Shown: positions 54,135-64,000 of the stretch, piece after piece
How the letters are laid out: every line of letters starts with the position of its first letter
Numbering within the stretch: position 1 is the first letter of the stretch
Origin: Nemertoderma westbladi
Lineage: Eukaryota; Xenacoelomorpha; Nemertodermatida; Nemertodermatidae
Direction: 5' to 3'
DNA: 64,000 nt
Assembly (NCBI GenBank): GCA_032718475.1
Contig: JAUCBJ010000525.1
Span: 1-64,000, forward strand
The notes under the pieces: generated by a model
The model's input: the letters and a program-made list of their open reading frames with translations, nothing else
Databases searched by the model: none
What the model was told of the DNA's origin: nothing
Translations under genes and position numbers: made by a program

Positions 54135-55374
54135 GTAAATCTGCAACCAAAAGTAAGCTGTTCGCACGATATAGATATTAATAAACGGCCACAAAAGGTG
54201 TAACATTGATAATTAGGTAGAAAATATACAATCATTATCTTAAATATTTTAGGTAAATTTATTTTTATCTTGGAAAAATTGAATATATGAAGATTATTAA
54301 AAAATATATTATCAAACATTGTAATTTAGATTTGTGGGAAAAATACAAAACTCTACCTAAAATACAAAACTCTACCTAAAATACAAAACTCTACCTAAAA
54401 TACAAAACTCTACCTAGAGCAATAGGCTGAGGCCGAGGCTCCACCTAGATGGAACATTTTCACAAATATATTATATATTTATTATGAATAATTATTCGTG
54501 TGTTTAATGCTAATCATAGTTGGAAGGTTTCTATACTATATTAATTAGAAGAAATTGTTAAAAACCACATCTTTTCCACCTGTATCAAACTACATAATAT
54601 CAGTCTACCTACAGTGATAATGTATCTGTTTCAGGGAGAGCACAGAGCCTAGATCTACTATTTAGCCTACTATTCTAGACTACTATTTATTTTATATTTC
54701 AATTAATTGTACGTAAAGACTTGTATGTATGTACAATATGTGAGGTAGGATAAACAGACTGCAATACTGTACGGTTTATTATTGTTATTATTATCTTCAT
54801 TGACTAAAATATATAAGCACATGAATAAAAGTAATCGGTTCGCTGGCAAAATTAGTCCATTGGGTTCAAAATAAATAATCTAAGCATTTTTAAGAATAAA
54901 TCAAGATAAATCAATAAATCATATATAATTAAGTTTTGTAAATAAATAAATAAGGTTTGTAAATATATGTATATACATGATACGGCAATTTATCGCAATA
55001 CTACTTTATATTTAGCGCCAGAAATTTAAAGTAGCTTGTGTGTCAGTGTACAAACTGGTAATGTTATAGTAGCGCCTGGATCTGGAATCACATACATTGG
55101 AACATGTCATACATATCAGTTTATAGAAGCGTTATATAAATATATTTTGTTTGATATTAATATAATATTTTCGATATTAATTATTTGTTTGATATGTTTC
55201 TTTTTAATATGACTTCTGTTTATTATGAATGTTTTTGAAATGAGTTTTATTTTATATTTTTATATGATTTTTTGTGATTTCATATTAATCTTTCTGAAAG
55301 GGTAAAATTCAAAGTGGCAGCTATGGGCCATCATATTTTGCTGGATAATATAATATTACCTTTTTCTGTAATAG
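54135..55374. other. Intron 6
   Basis: AT-rich. At 54343-54416 a 19-bp unit (AAAATACAAAACTCTACCT) is repeated four times. No other feature. Confidence 0.6.
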
Positions 55375-55559
55375 TTACTGGTGTTGTCACCGTACAAATA
55401 TCAGGCGGTGTTGAGGCTGACAGCAAACTACTGAATGACGACGACAGATGGTGTGTAATCCGTCTAAATGACCAGAGAGTGGAGACCGCTCGTTCATCAG
55501 GAAACATCCAGTGGCAGGATACTTTCAGTTTCTTTATTCAAGATTTACTTACTGATAAG
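55375..55559 (+). CDS. SMP-C2 gene exon 7: C2A, first half
   Basis: Acceptor CTTTTTCTGTAATAG ends at 55374 (phase 1 in); donor after AAG at 55559 (phase 0 out). It encodes VVTVQISGGVEADS, DDRWCVIRLNDQRVET and GNIQWQDTFSFFI: a C2 fold with the 'W-x-D-x-F-x-F' strand but without the usual calcium-binding loop-1 aspartates. Confidence 0.78.
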
Positions 55560-55896
55560 GTTTGCGAACTTGATTATAATGTTAAATACCTGATAGATAA
55601 CAGTCGGGATATTATTTGTGATATTTATTATCTGATAATTATTTGTGTGATTTCTGATTGAGATGGAATATTATTTGTGTTATTCACGGACAAAGTTATT
55701 ATTTGTGTGAAAAGTGGAGAATATTTGCGTAATTTTTAACGGCTTGATGAGGATTATTTTATAATTTAAGGCCTGATAATCAATTAAACAAACTTTTCTG
55801 CTTCACTGTTTTATTTTCCCGCACAGTAAACTTTACTTTGTTTTACTTTACTGACATTATCATTATAATCATAGTATCATTTTATATTTTTTTCAG

Positions 55897-56122
55897 TTAA
55901 AAATAAAGTTGAAAGCAAAAGGAATGCTGGCTTCTACTGTAATCGCGCAGTATATAACACCACTTGGTCAGTTTACATTGGTTCCAGGGAAACCAGTTTT
56001 CCATACAATGGACAAAGCAGGTGATTCCAGCACAAGAGTCAACCTTCAGATTGAATATCAACAAATTCCAAAATTCCATTTAGACACAGACCCAATTCTT
56101 CCCGACGGGTCTGATGATATAA
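55897..56122 (+). CDS. SMP-C2 gene exon 8: C2A, second half
   Basis: Acceptor TTTTTTTCAG ends at 55896; donor GTAAGT at 56123; phases 0 in, 1 out. KIKLKAKGMLASTVIAQYIT and RVNLQIEYQQIPKF complete the C2A sandwich; an acidic linker (LDTDPILPDGSDDI) follows. Confidence 0.78.
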
Positions 56123-56364
56123 GTAAGTCATCAATGCCAGATTATGTAATGACTATCTTGGTGTACTTGTGCGTGCAGGAGTAATGTGAAAAAACAGTGA
56201 ATATGAAGGACATGTGATATCGACTGGCACAAAGCTCTTTTTGAATATTTTCTTTCAATATTTATTCCTCAGAAAATTGTACGTGATGTATTTACTTTTA
56301 ATCAACTGATTATATACAATGATAGCAGATTCGTAAGTTCTATAATAACTTTACTTGTTCACAG

Positions 56365-56471
56365 ATTCGGGACTTCTTCACATAGTGGTGCATTCTGGTG
56401 AGGATTTAGCTGTGATGGATTCAGGGGGATTGTCTGACCCATATTGCATCATCTACTCGGAAAATAAAAAG
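56365..56471 (+). CDS. SMP-C2 gene exon 9: C2B, first part
   Basis: Acceptor TTGTTCACAG; phases 1 in, 0 out. It encodes SGLLHIVVHSGEDLAVMDSG and GLSDPYCIIYSENKK, the classic C2 start with calcium-loop-1 Asp residues (M-D-S and S-D-P-Y). Confidence 0.87.
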
Positions 56472-58328
56472 GTTACCAGACTTACAGTCACTATATAATC
56501 AGAAATTAGATTCAAAGTTATTAAATTACAAGAAGAAAATCTAAAAGAATTTTAAAATTTAAAAATATTAAAAAAATTGAACAATTACGTAAAATAGTTT
56601 AATATTTACAATTCTCATATCTATTCCAGTAAAATATTATCGAATAAATAATTAATACGCGCCTATAGCGCTATAGCTAGCGCAAATAATACATTCGTAT
56701 TACCTTTTAAGGTAAACGTTATATACAATATTGTGATGTGCTGTTTCACACCAAATTCCACAGACATGATTAAGCAGTGGGAATTGATTCATTATTCGCA
56801 TTAAGTATAGCGCGATTAGAATAACCGATGTATCAATATCAACAACAAATCTGCTATTCAGTTACAATGTGATATTTGTATGCCACTAGTTAACTCCATC
56901 AATCAATAATTATATGGCTTGTATTTGTTTGAAAGATGCGTTTTTTTTCTAATAAAATAATAGATTAAAATAAAAAGACATAGCGGAAATATTTAATTAA
57001 CTTATAAATTACATTTATTTCACAACAAAAACAAATAAAAACATAGTATAATACAATGTAGGCCGATAAAAATAATAACCAACATACTTAACAACTGTGC
57101 CTAACGTTTCAACTTCAGCTTGAGTGGCTTGTAGCAATGCCCAGACCGATTGTCTTTTCTGGTCAACATGACTTGCCACGAAACGACTGATTACTTCAGA
57201 CCTGGTATTGGTGCGGTGAGCTTCACCAAGTTGTGGCGAGGTTCCAAAGACATTTTGAACATAATGGCAGTGATGATAGCGTAACACTGAGCTTTGTTCC
57301 GTCCATTCCTACAACTCATTTATCAGAGGCATAAAAAATGTTGATTGAAATCAAATGTTGAAACACGAACTCGCCATGTTCAGGTGTGTTGCTATACAGA
57401 TAATGAAGTACTACTTAGTTCAATCTCATCCAGTGGTAGGAAAGCTAGACCATCAATCATACCAACTAAACTTTCTATATATTACACAGACGTTGATAAT
57501 CCCAGATCACGCACTTTCCTAATTGTTGCCTGTTGTAAATGAAAAAAAACAGCCTTGAATATGAAGATCACTTCCAAACACTCTCTGTATCGCATTGTGA
57601 ACGGGCTTCTTAAAATCAATGCTAATATTTTTTGGTGCTGCACCTGCATTTCGCATACGAATAAATAATTTATTGTAAGTTACCTCTGTTTTCTCACTAG
57701 AATCGAATAGACCAGAGGGACAGTGCGGTCTATGACATGGTATGCTATGATATAGAGTTCATAAAATATAAAATTGCTGGGTTGCTGACTTAAATGTTCC
57801 ATCGACGGACAATCATTTTGATTGATGAAGATAGCGCAACTCTTCATCGGTATAGAAAACAAATGTTGGATATAGTCGTTACTGACGTTATAGACGTTAT
57901 AGCAACTTCTGACTTGAAATCGAGATCCTGAAATGTCTTATGCATAGATGGTATGTGTCTCAGGCATTCCATGTTGATGGCCTGAAGGATGGTATCTCAC
58001 CAAGGAATGCATGGTTTGACATCGGAATCTACTGCCTAAAGAGAATGTTAAATGATCTTTGTAAATTTAGATAATGGAGACAATGTTTAGTTCGTAACAT
58101 AACTTTTTTACGTAAGTACAAAACAAATATCAATTCAACAATAGACTCTTTGGCAAAAATGTCCGACAAACAAATTGCATGTTTCAGTCATTAATGGGCC
58201 GATACTACATTTCGAGATTGATTGGTCTGATAATAGCTTATTATTTTATGAGGGTGTCCAGAGCATTTTGAGCTTTAATGATGCAATGTGAAATTGATTT
58301 CCCTCACATTGTGTTCATTTTGATTCAG
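56472..58328. other. Intron 9, contains a MULE remnant
   Basis: 1857 bp, AT-rich at its left side, transposase remnant in the middle (entered separately). Confidence 0.7.
57015..57990 (-). pseudogene. MULE-type transposase remnant
   Basis: Minus-strand pieces in several frames: FYELYIIAYHVIDRTVPLVY (57680-57862), RNAGAAPKNISIDF around 57640 and GMIDGLAFLPLDEI around 57423-57462. These match MULE transposase-domain proteins common in invertebrate genomes: 'LYxIHA...VPLVYxLL' with its Asp, a 'KxIxIDFExA' strand and the characteristic 'MIxALAFLPxxEV'. Frameshifts and stops are frequent, no terminal repeats seen. It lies within intron 9 in antisense. Confidence 0.6.
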
Positions 58329-58491
58329 ATAAAGACGACCCATTATGTGTGCCAGAATCTTAACCCAGTTTGGGAAGTCGAGTGTAACTCTCTGGTTTCT
58401 GATTATACTACTGCTACAATTTCATTCATTGTATATGACTGGGATGCTGGCAAATCTCAAGATGATCTAATGGGCACCTGTGAATTAACAC
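58329..58491 (+). CDS. SMP-C2 gene exon 10: C2B, second part
   Basis: Acceptor TTGATTCAG ends at 58328; donor GTTAGT at 58492; phases 0 in, 1 out. KTTHYVCQNLNPVWEVECNS is the C2 'K-T-x-x-x-x-x-L-N-P-x-W-x-E' strand; IVYDWDAGKSQDDLMGTCEL carries the loop-3 aspartates (D-W-D, Q-D-D). Confidence 0.87.
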
Positions 58492-58762
58492 GTTAGTTAT
58501 TATATGTGGTCTGATGCACAGTCCTCCTTGTGTGTCATGTTGAGTTTCTTTTTAACTATTTTCAGTTACTATTAATAACAATACAATAACAATTTTAAAT
58601 AATAAGATACACAATACACATTCATGCTGGCAAACCTGTTATGTTATAGCAACATTAATATTTGCATACATTCGACAAGTGTTTGAGATCGTTAAAATGT
58701 TGATTACTCATAATAATTTAATATGTTAGTTACTAAAGGTTGTTATCGTCTTCATCAGCAAG

Positions 58763-59035
58763 AGCTACCTCTAACTCTTCTCAAAGCTTCAAAGGCTAAG
58801 GCAAAATTAAGCCTAGGGTTTATTACTGTGTCTGTAATATTTTACCCAATTGCATCGGTTGCTAAAAGTGAATCCAGAGGAGAAGGTAAAACGCGTAAAG
58901 ATGGGAAGAAGAAATCGAAGTTGGATTTATTGAGGAAGTGGCGAACTAGCTACAGTACAAGCAATGAAGATTCAATGGGAATCCTTCAGGTTGAAATCAA
59001 ATCAGCCAGGGATCTGGTAGCTGCTGATAAATCGG
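58763..59035 (+). CDS. SMP-C2 gene exon 11: C2B end, basic linker, C2C start
   Basis: Acceptor CATCAGCAAG ends at 58762, chosen over the nearby CAG because it alone keeps phase 1; donor GTTAGT at 59036 (phase 1 out). AKLSLGFITVSVIFYP closes C2B. KTRKDGKKKSKLDLLRKWR is a strongly basic linker. MGILQVEIKSARDLVAADKS starts C2C with its loop-1 Asp residue. Confidence 0.85.
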
Positions 59036-59087
59036 GTTAGTGTGAAATCACATACTGACAACGATACAATACATACAATAGGTTATG

Positions 59088-59271
59088 TAAGGCCATGTTC
59101 ACACTGCCGAGTCAAAGTCAATAGGTAAAATGTAAAACATATTACATGAAATTTATTTTTTTCTAGAATGCCCTTATGAATTATATTAGGCCTATATAAT
59201 GTATTATTATTTATTATTGCTAGCTGGCTATATTTATTTTATGCACTCGGTAGTGTGAACGCGGCCTAAGT
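59088..59271. mobile_element. Short inverted-repeat (MITE-like) element
   Basis: TAAGGCCATGTTCACACTGC at the left end matches the reverse complement of the right end (ACTCGGTAGTGTGAACGCGG + CCTAA) at about 20 of 23 positions. Length 184 bp, no coding. Target duplication not clear. Confidence 0.5.
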
Positions 59272-59467
59272 TGCACAGACATTTATCGAAAATTAAAATA
59301 ATTTCTTGTGTAAAGTGACCTAATTTACCATTTGTACTATGACACAAGAATGCATTCAATATAATTTCTTAATTTATAACTGACCGGGTTGTACTTGATC
59401 TATCACATATCATGATGACATTTATAATTTATTATTGGTGTTATGGGTGAATGAGTGGTTTCATATT

Positions 59468-59763
59468 ATTATAACTTTTTGTTGGGCACAGCTTTTTGCA
59501 AAGTCGGCAATGACATCCAAGTGTGATCGAACTAGTGACCTCCGGCCAAGTACTGTAGGGTTGATCACAGTGGCAGTATTGATAGATGGGAAGCCATGAG
59601 GAGGTAAATTGCGGACATAATAAGGTATTTTATAGTATTTCTAGGTCTATCTTTTACCTGATGGTTAGAGCATCAGACTTTCAAACCAAAGGTCACCAGT
59701 TCGATCCTACCTGGACGTCATTGCCGAATTTGCAAAAAGCTATGGCCAACAAAAAGTTATAAT
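59468..59763. repeat. Foldback element with 47-bp inverted ends and tRNA-like interior
   Basis: Left arm 59468-59514 and right arm 59717-59763 are inverted repeats (ATTATAACTTTTTGTTGG...GCTTTTTGCAAA). Inside, 59655-59717 on the plus strand has TGGTTAGAGCA (A box) and GGTCACCAGTTCGATCC (B box), tRNA-like. Near the left arm the minus strand also reads GGTCACTAGTTCGATCAC, a second B-box-like copy, so two SINE-like pieces probably face each other. Confidence 0.65.
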
Positions 59764-60166
59764 ACCATGTCATCTCATTAAAAAATACCGGTACACTGCT
59801 ATCAGAAACACAGTCTGACATCACAGTTGTGAATAGATAGGCCACTGCTGCTCATCAAGCAAGTAAACAGTCAGCAGAAGCCGGAGGCGACCCGAAGGCT
59901 CCTCTTTCGATAGCTTCTACCCGAGGGTAGGGGTGGGCGCTACTCCTATCCCAAGATTTGCTCCCAGTTATTTAACTGCTGCTTATATTAATACTGTAAC
60001 CAGTACTAATCAAGCATTCAATGAATTTGTTGCATTCATGGATTTGAAACATGAAAAAATCAGCAAAAAGGAACTTTCTTCAGTACTATTTCATATGGCT
60101 GGCTATATGGGTAGGCTAGACCGTAGTTTTTAACCATATTTTTTTGTTATCTTAATATGTACACAG

Positions 60167-60306
60167 GTACCAGCGATCCATTTTGTGAAATCAAAATCGA
60201 TGATGATTTAAAGATAAAAACAAAGACAATTAAGAAGACGCTCTCTCCTCAATGGAACCATGTAGATTGCATTGAAATTCCAGATGCTGATTCCATATTA
60301 GAAATC
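60167..60306 (+). CDS. SMP-C2 gene exon 12: C2C middle
   Basis: Acceptor GTACACAG ends at 60166; donor GTGAGT at 60307; phases 1 in, 0 out. TSDPFCEIKIDDDLKIKTKT and IKKTLSPQWNHVDCIEIP form C2 strands 2-4 with the S-D-P motif. Confidence 0.88.
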
Positions 60307-60639
60307 GTGAGTGAATATATGCACACCAATTGTTATTGGAACCTGAAACTTTATTCAACCTCATATATCGAATGGGAGTTATGTTATATAGATCTGCAAT
60401 CTGTTTTCTCTGAACTTCCATTTTATGATGTGATTTTAGAAACAGAAACATAGGAATCATTCCTCACATCGCATCACCTCTAAACTCCAAAAGATGCTAA
60501 TAGTGAAACTAATCATTATATAAAGTATACGAATAAGTATATAAATGCCTGATGTCTGCTTCCGAAACTTTCCGAAATCCGAATTCTATTCGCAAAATCC
60601 AACCCGGGAATAAAAAATTAATCTGCGGTGTACCAAAGA

Positions 60640-61075
60640 ACTTTCAAACTGATCTTATATGCTGATGACGGTGCTTTTATTTTCTCTTATAAAGATCCTA
60701 TCCATAATTCCCAAAAGTTAAGTGCAGTTCTAGAATCATGTAATGAGAGGTTTGGTTGATAATAAGCTATCCATTGACTACACGATATGACTAAACAGTA
60801 TTTTGTTTGGCTGCAAACAAAAGTTAAAAATTGTAACTATGAATAATGGTAAGTTTAAAATGACTAGTAGTGGACATAATATATATATTTTTTGTATAAC
60901 TCCTATCTGGAGAAAGCACAGTGACAGCCCTTTTTTCGAAAAATCAATGTTGCTTTTGATACAATGTCATGTGGACTATGCATGCTCTTTTTGGTATGCA
61001 GGCTTAACCAAACAGCTAAAATGTAAATTTAAAGATGATTAAAATAAAGTAGTAAGATTTATTATATATTTTTTT
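60640..61075 (+). mobile_element. LINE reverse-transcriptase fragment in intron 12
   Basis: FKLILYADDGAFIFSYKDP (YADD box), then SILFGCKQKLKIV in the next frame and LIQCHVDYACSFWYAGLTKQ (60940-61020) are typical of another LINE family's RT and thumb. Frameshifts and stops; no ends found. It reaches to a few bases before the exon-13 acceptor. Confidence 0.75.
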
Positions 61076-61087
61076 AAAATATCTCAG

Positions 61088-61252
61088 GTAGTTTGGGACA
61101 GAGACCCCTTTATGCAACGGGATTTCCTAGGGAAGTATCAACTTTCATTTCCAGAGCTAATGAGATTAGCGAAGTCCTCAGAAACACAATGGTTTAAATT
61201 GGATGAGGTTGCACATGGAGAAATTCAAGTTAAATTTGGTGTTATTGGCAAT
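61088..61252 (+). CDS. SMP-C2 gene exon 13: C2C end
   Basis: Acceptor AAATATCTCAG ends at 61087; donor GTTAGT at 61253; phases 0 in, 0 out. VVWDRDPFMQRDFLGKYQLS carries the three loop-3 aspartates, and GEIQVKFGVIGN the last C2 strand. Confidence 0.88.
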
Positions 61253-61458
61253 GTTAGTTATAAGGAATACACTGCTGTTTACTTTTAATAAATAACCTAA
61301 ATTATTTCCAGATCTGGGATGGGAAATTCTTTGTGCAGTCAACATAAATCTGATCAGATTTTGAATCATATTTTGGGCCAACTATCAGCTGAAACTCTAA
61401 TCTGATATTGGACTTCATTGTGTTTATAGTTTAGTTTAGTTATCCTGCCAATGTAAGT

Positions 61459-61603
61459 TGTTCCTTCTGTGTTAGCCTTCTACTGTACTTGTTCCTTCCC
61501 TGTTAGCCTTCTACTGTAACTTGTTCCTTCCCTGTTAGCCTTCTACTGTAACTTGTTCCTTCCCTGTTAGCCTTCTACTGTAATTTGTTCCTTCCCTTTT
61601 TAG
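61459..61603 (+). repeat. About 32-bp minisatellite with acceptor-like units
   Basis: Four to five copies of TTGTTCCTTCCCTGTTAGCC + TTCTACTGTAAC. Each unit contains a pyrimidine tract ending in TTAG; the last reads TTCCTTCCCTTTTTAG and is followed by an open frame (see 61604). Confidence 0.9.
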
Positions 61604-61672
61604 ATAAGAGACATTGTTGATTCGCCTAGATTGGAAAAGCTGGATTTGCCAACTGCTACCTTTTTATTTTAG
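61604..61672 (+). CDS. Possible alternative last exon of the SMP-C2 gene
   Basis: After the strong acceptor ending at 61603, 22 codons (IRDIVDSPRLEKLDLPTATF...) run to TAG at 61670, in the phase (0) offered by exon 13. If used it would end the protein soon after C2C. No clear AATAAA directly downstream. It could equally be chance. Confidence 0.3.
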   Translation: MRDIVDSPRLEKLDLPTATFLF

Positions 61673-61796
61673 GGTTCATAATGTTTATATCTAAATATAT
61701 ATTATAATGTTTAATTAATATTTATTATTTATTATTACGCCAAATACTGGCAAATAGGCGATATGGTCATTAACTAAAATTAAATCAAATTCAAAT

Positions 61797-62685
61797 TTAC
61801 AATAAAAAAAACATAATTACTTTAATAAATAAATAAACTGTAAAATTATTTGAAGAGTTAGGACCTTGCCCAGGAACACAAAGATCGGAGATTTGCAGGG
61901 CATTCGAGCAGATGGTATAATGTGGCCGCCCCCCTCCGCACAGTGAACATATACAGCTGTCTTGCGCCTCATGGTAACTCGAGTTAGTGCAAATCTTATA
62001 GTGGATGCCGTTAGTGATGAAGCGGGTTATTATATGTCGGTTGGTGTAGTTTGGGTCCTGCCATCTGGGGTTTGTAAATGCCAGTGAGTTCCAAAATTGG
62101 GGATTAATCTCTTGTATTTTTCCGTTCATGAGAATCAGGTATTGCTTGTATACGGGTGTGTGAGGTAGATTTAGGAGCTGAACAAATTCAGATATCAAGG
62201 TGTTTTCGTTGCAGATAGCTGTGACGAGACGATTTGAGGTAGATTTGTGTAGACAACATACTTTCTTAAGGTAGGCGGCTTTAATTTTATCGAGTGTGAC
62301 CATGTTGGTGGCAGATAGAAACGGCCAAATCTCACGGAAACCGTAAAGTACAATTGGGCTTATTTTGAGTTTGAACAGTTTTATTGCGGTCTGGAGTGAT
62401 AAAATGTTTGGTTTGTTGATTGAGTATATCGCTGATAGAGCTTTACACATAATTTTTGTTATATGTTTTGTAAAGGTTAATGAACTTTGAAAGGTCACGC
62501 CAAGATATTGGTAGGAATTAACAATAGACACCGGGGAACTGTTGAAATAGAATTTATCTGCGGTACATAAACGTCCACCACGGCGAAATTTCATAATCTT
62601 GGTTTTCGTAAGGTTTACTTGTAAACCGTTTTCTGCTGCCCATCGAGCTACAGCATCTAGACCCGCTTGATGTTTACCCGTTTAG
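61797..62685 (-). mobile_element. LINE RT C-terminal fragment in intron 13
   Basis: Open for about 265 codons (62594-61797), with coding sense continuing upstream to about 62685 (LDAVARWAAENGLQVNLTKT). KIMKFRRGGRL, YQYLGVTFQSSLTFTKHI, KLKISPIVLYGFREIWPFL and a C-x2-C...H-x4-C end (CSLCGGGRPHYTIC) are the RT thumb region and zinc knuckle of a LINE different from the 50-kb family. It is truncated at both ends and antisense to the host gene. Confidence 0.8.
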
Positions 62686-62763
62686 ACCCGTTTAATTAAT
62701 ATCCAAAAATAAAATACAAATGCATAATGCTGATTGACATATTTTCCTTTCTTTACCATTTAG

Positions 62764-62919
62764 GAAGGTGATGAAATTTCAGACCGGATGGCAGCTCCAG
62801 AGGCTGAACAAAATAACACAATTATTGATGGTAACCCACTCCAGGAATCTCCAATGGCCACAAGTGATTCCCCAGTAATCCAGAGAGATGCAAGTATGAG
62901 CAACATTACCACAGCAACT
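62764..62919 (+). CDS. SMP-C2 gene exon 14: polar tail
   Basis: Acceptor TTTACCATTTAG ends at 62763; donor GTAAGT at 62920; phases 0 in, 0 out. It encodes an acidic/polar segment (EGDEISDRMAAPEAEQNNTI, ATSDSPVIQRDASMSNITT) with no domain. It is accepted because both splice sites are good and the 156 bp are open; being low-complexity, it is less certain than the C2 exons. Confidence 0.65.
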
Positions 62920-64000
62920 GTAAGTATGTATTGATGTACTGACTGGGTGTTATTAAGGGTTAGTTTCCTTATGGATGTATGTGACTGTTGCGGGTCTGAG
63001 TCTGAGGCTTAGGTCTTTGGGGGTCATGCTACAGTGTTGCGATGAGAGATGTTTGATCTGTATAATAATCCTGTATAAGTTTCTTTGAACTGTATAATCT
63101 GTACAATACTGAGCACTGACTGACTGACTATTAGCACTAGACTGGTAGTAATAGCTTATCTACTGTCATACATCACCCTCTGTGGGTTAAAATGACAACT
63201 GGCCGCCCTTCTTGTTTGGGTTCGGCCTACTATACATTGATACCAGCTGATCAGCTACTTGTGAATTAGTAGTTGCACCAATAATGGTCGCCTTAAAATT
63301 GATACACCCTGAACATTGGTTGACGGTGTCATGCCACTTGATACTTTCCTTGGTCAATATTATATTTTGGGCCCTTAGTAGGTGAAAATTAACTCACTGG
63401 CATATTATTTGCTACAACCAATATTGTTAAATTGGCTCCCGTTCCACTTTGTAATGGGAGCGCATAGTGGATTGAATCCGCTAACAATTGAAGATTATTA
63501 ATGTTGGTAATTTTGTTTATTCCTTAAATATATAGCTAGTAATCCAGAGAGATGCAAATCTGTACAACGTTTCCATACTGGTATTAACTGTATAGTTGAA
63601 GATTATTAGTAATGTTGTTTGATCCTCAAATATTGTATGTTGATGACATTGTTATACAATATGTTGGTTCGATAATAGCTATAGGTGCACCATATATGCT
63701 TTCAGTTATCTATCTATCTATTATTAGCATGCTACATTGCATCTGTATTATGAACGCTATAGTTAGTTAGTGGTTCTCTTTAATTAACACTAATTTGATA
63801 AGTATTATCAAACAAGGTTCACTTAACAATGTAAATTTAGTAAATTTATAGGTATCGGAAAATTGATATGCAGTTCAGATAACCAAGATCTCCATATGGG
63901 AGATAGATATTGACAGTGATAAATAATTTCGTTATTTGAAATAGTTAGTCGAGCCATAAAACTACAAGTTAGGTTACGGATTACGGCAGAGAGCCATTAG
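62920..64000. other. Downstream intron or 3' flank; includes a copy of part of exon 14
   Basis: Mostly non-coding. At 63538-63557 AGTAATCCAGAGAGATGCAA repeats 62874-62893 of exon 14 exactly. A possible last exon starts here (see next entry). Confidence 0.5.
63536..63595 (+). CDS. Possible last exon of the SMP-C2 gene (partial exon-14 duplicate)
   Basis: After ATATATAG (ending 63535) a frame reads LVIQRDANLYNVSILVLTV and stops at TAG (63593-63595). It is in the phase offered by exon 14 and its first residues repeat exon 14's VIQRDA. A duplicated exon that became the terminal one would fit; a dead duplicate fits as well. Confidence 0.35.
   Translation, partial: LVIQRDANLYNVSILVLTV

Larger units (their letters stand above)
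59036..60166. other. Intron 11 with two palindromic repeats
   Basis: Contains a short inverted-repeat element (59088-59271), a foldback with tRNA-like sequence (59468-59763) and an unrecognised open stretch (59933-60133) encoding TAAYINTVTSTNQAFNEFVA, not required by the host frame. Confidence 0.6.
13517..62919 (+). other. SMP-C2 gene: extended-synaptotagmin/tricalbin-like, 14 exons
   Basis: Fourteen exons joined by GT-AG introns with agreeing phases give 780 codons. The order is a membrane hairpin (about residues 28-63), an SMP domain (about 85-305), C2A (about 309-445), C2B (about 446-565), a basic linker (about 575-610), C2C (about 611-728) and a polar tail. This is the architecture of E-Syts/tricalbins, which anchor in the ER, bind plasma-membrane lipids through C2 domains and move lipids with the SMP tube. 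The usual length is about 800-1100 residues. C2B and C2C keep the full set of calcium-binding Asp positions; C2A does not. The fifth intron is about 36.3 kb and full of retroelements. The family is confident; the orthologue (and whether the 3' end lies in the window) is not. Confidence 0.85.

Noticed and set aside
55314-55374. ATG start of a separate C2 gene at about 55323
   Set aside because: A good acceptor at 55374 in the phase of exon 6 explains the frame better; the upstream part has no C2 sense.

Overview
The window is eukaryotic and almost certainly from a metazoan. It is AT-rich, has spliced genes with GT-AG introns, and carries LINEs, tRNA-derived SINE-like pieces and BEL/Pao, Copia and Ty3/Gypsy retrotransposons. 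A marine invertebrate is my guess from the repeat style (TAGGCCTA and ACCGGTA-rich intergenic DNA, a SINE-type tail reading AAGCGC...GCGCTTTATAAAT then TTA repeats). I cannot name a phylum.

Layout: (1) 71-4940 is one satellite-like array of about 152 copies of a 32-bp unit. (2) 5468-6763 holds two exons of a VWA/Cache protein related to calcium-channel alpha2delta/CACHD1 subunits, with a possible last exon at 10585. (3) From 13517 to at least 62919 runs one plus-strand gene whose 14 exons join in compatible phase. It encodes an N-terminal membrane hairpin, an SMP lipid-transfer domain and three C2 domains, the architecture of extended synaptotagmins/tricalbins. (4) Its fifth intron (17697-53961, about 36.3 kb) is filled with nested retroelements: BEL/Pao element A (18047-47542, 5-bp target duplication), with BEL/Pao element B inserted antisense in A's gag (21873-33684, 5-bp duplication) and Copia element C inserted antisense in a minisatellite in A's 3' part (38106-42823, 5-bp duplication, identical LTRs). 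A degraded Ty3/Gypsy piece with an inverted duplication (about 48.1-50.0 kb) and a LINE with a 12-bp target duplication (50356-53824) follow. (5) Smaller introns carry LINE fragments, a MULE transposase remnant, a foldback with tRNA-like sequence and several minisatellites.

Most unusual points: element A has about 2.5 kb of accessory reading frame behind integrase, with a DEDD-exonuclease-like stretch and three CCHC knuckles. Element B has lost RT, RNase H and integrase in one in-frame jump while keeping gag and protease open. Two minisatellites in the SMP-C2 gene consist of splice-site-like units: 17 sense GTGAGT donors in intron 1 and polypyrimidine-TAG acceptors in intron 13. The acceptor of the exon after the giant intron is tandemly duplicated so that the upstream copy would give an immediate stop. 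Gene models rest on reading frame, splice consensus and phase only; no transcript or database evidence was available.
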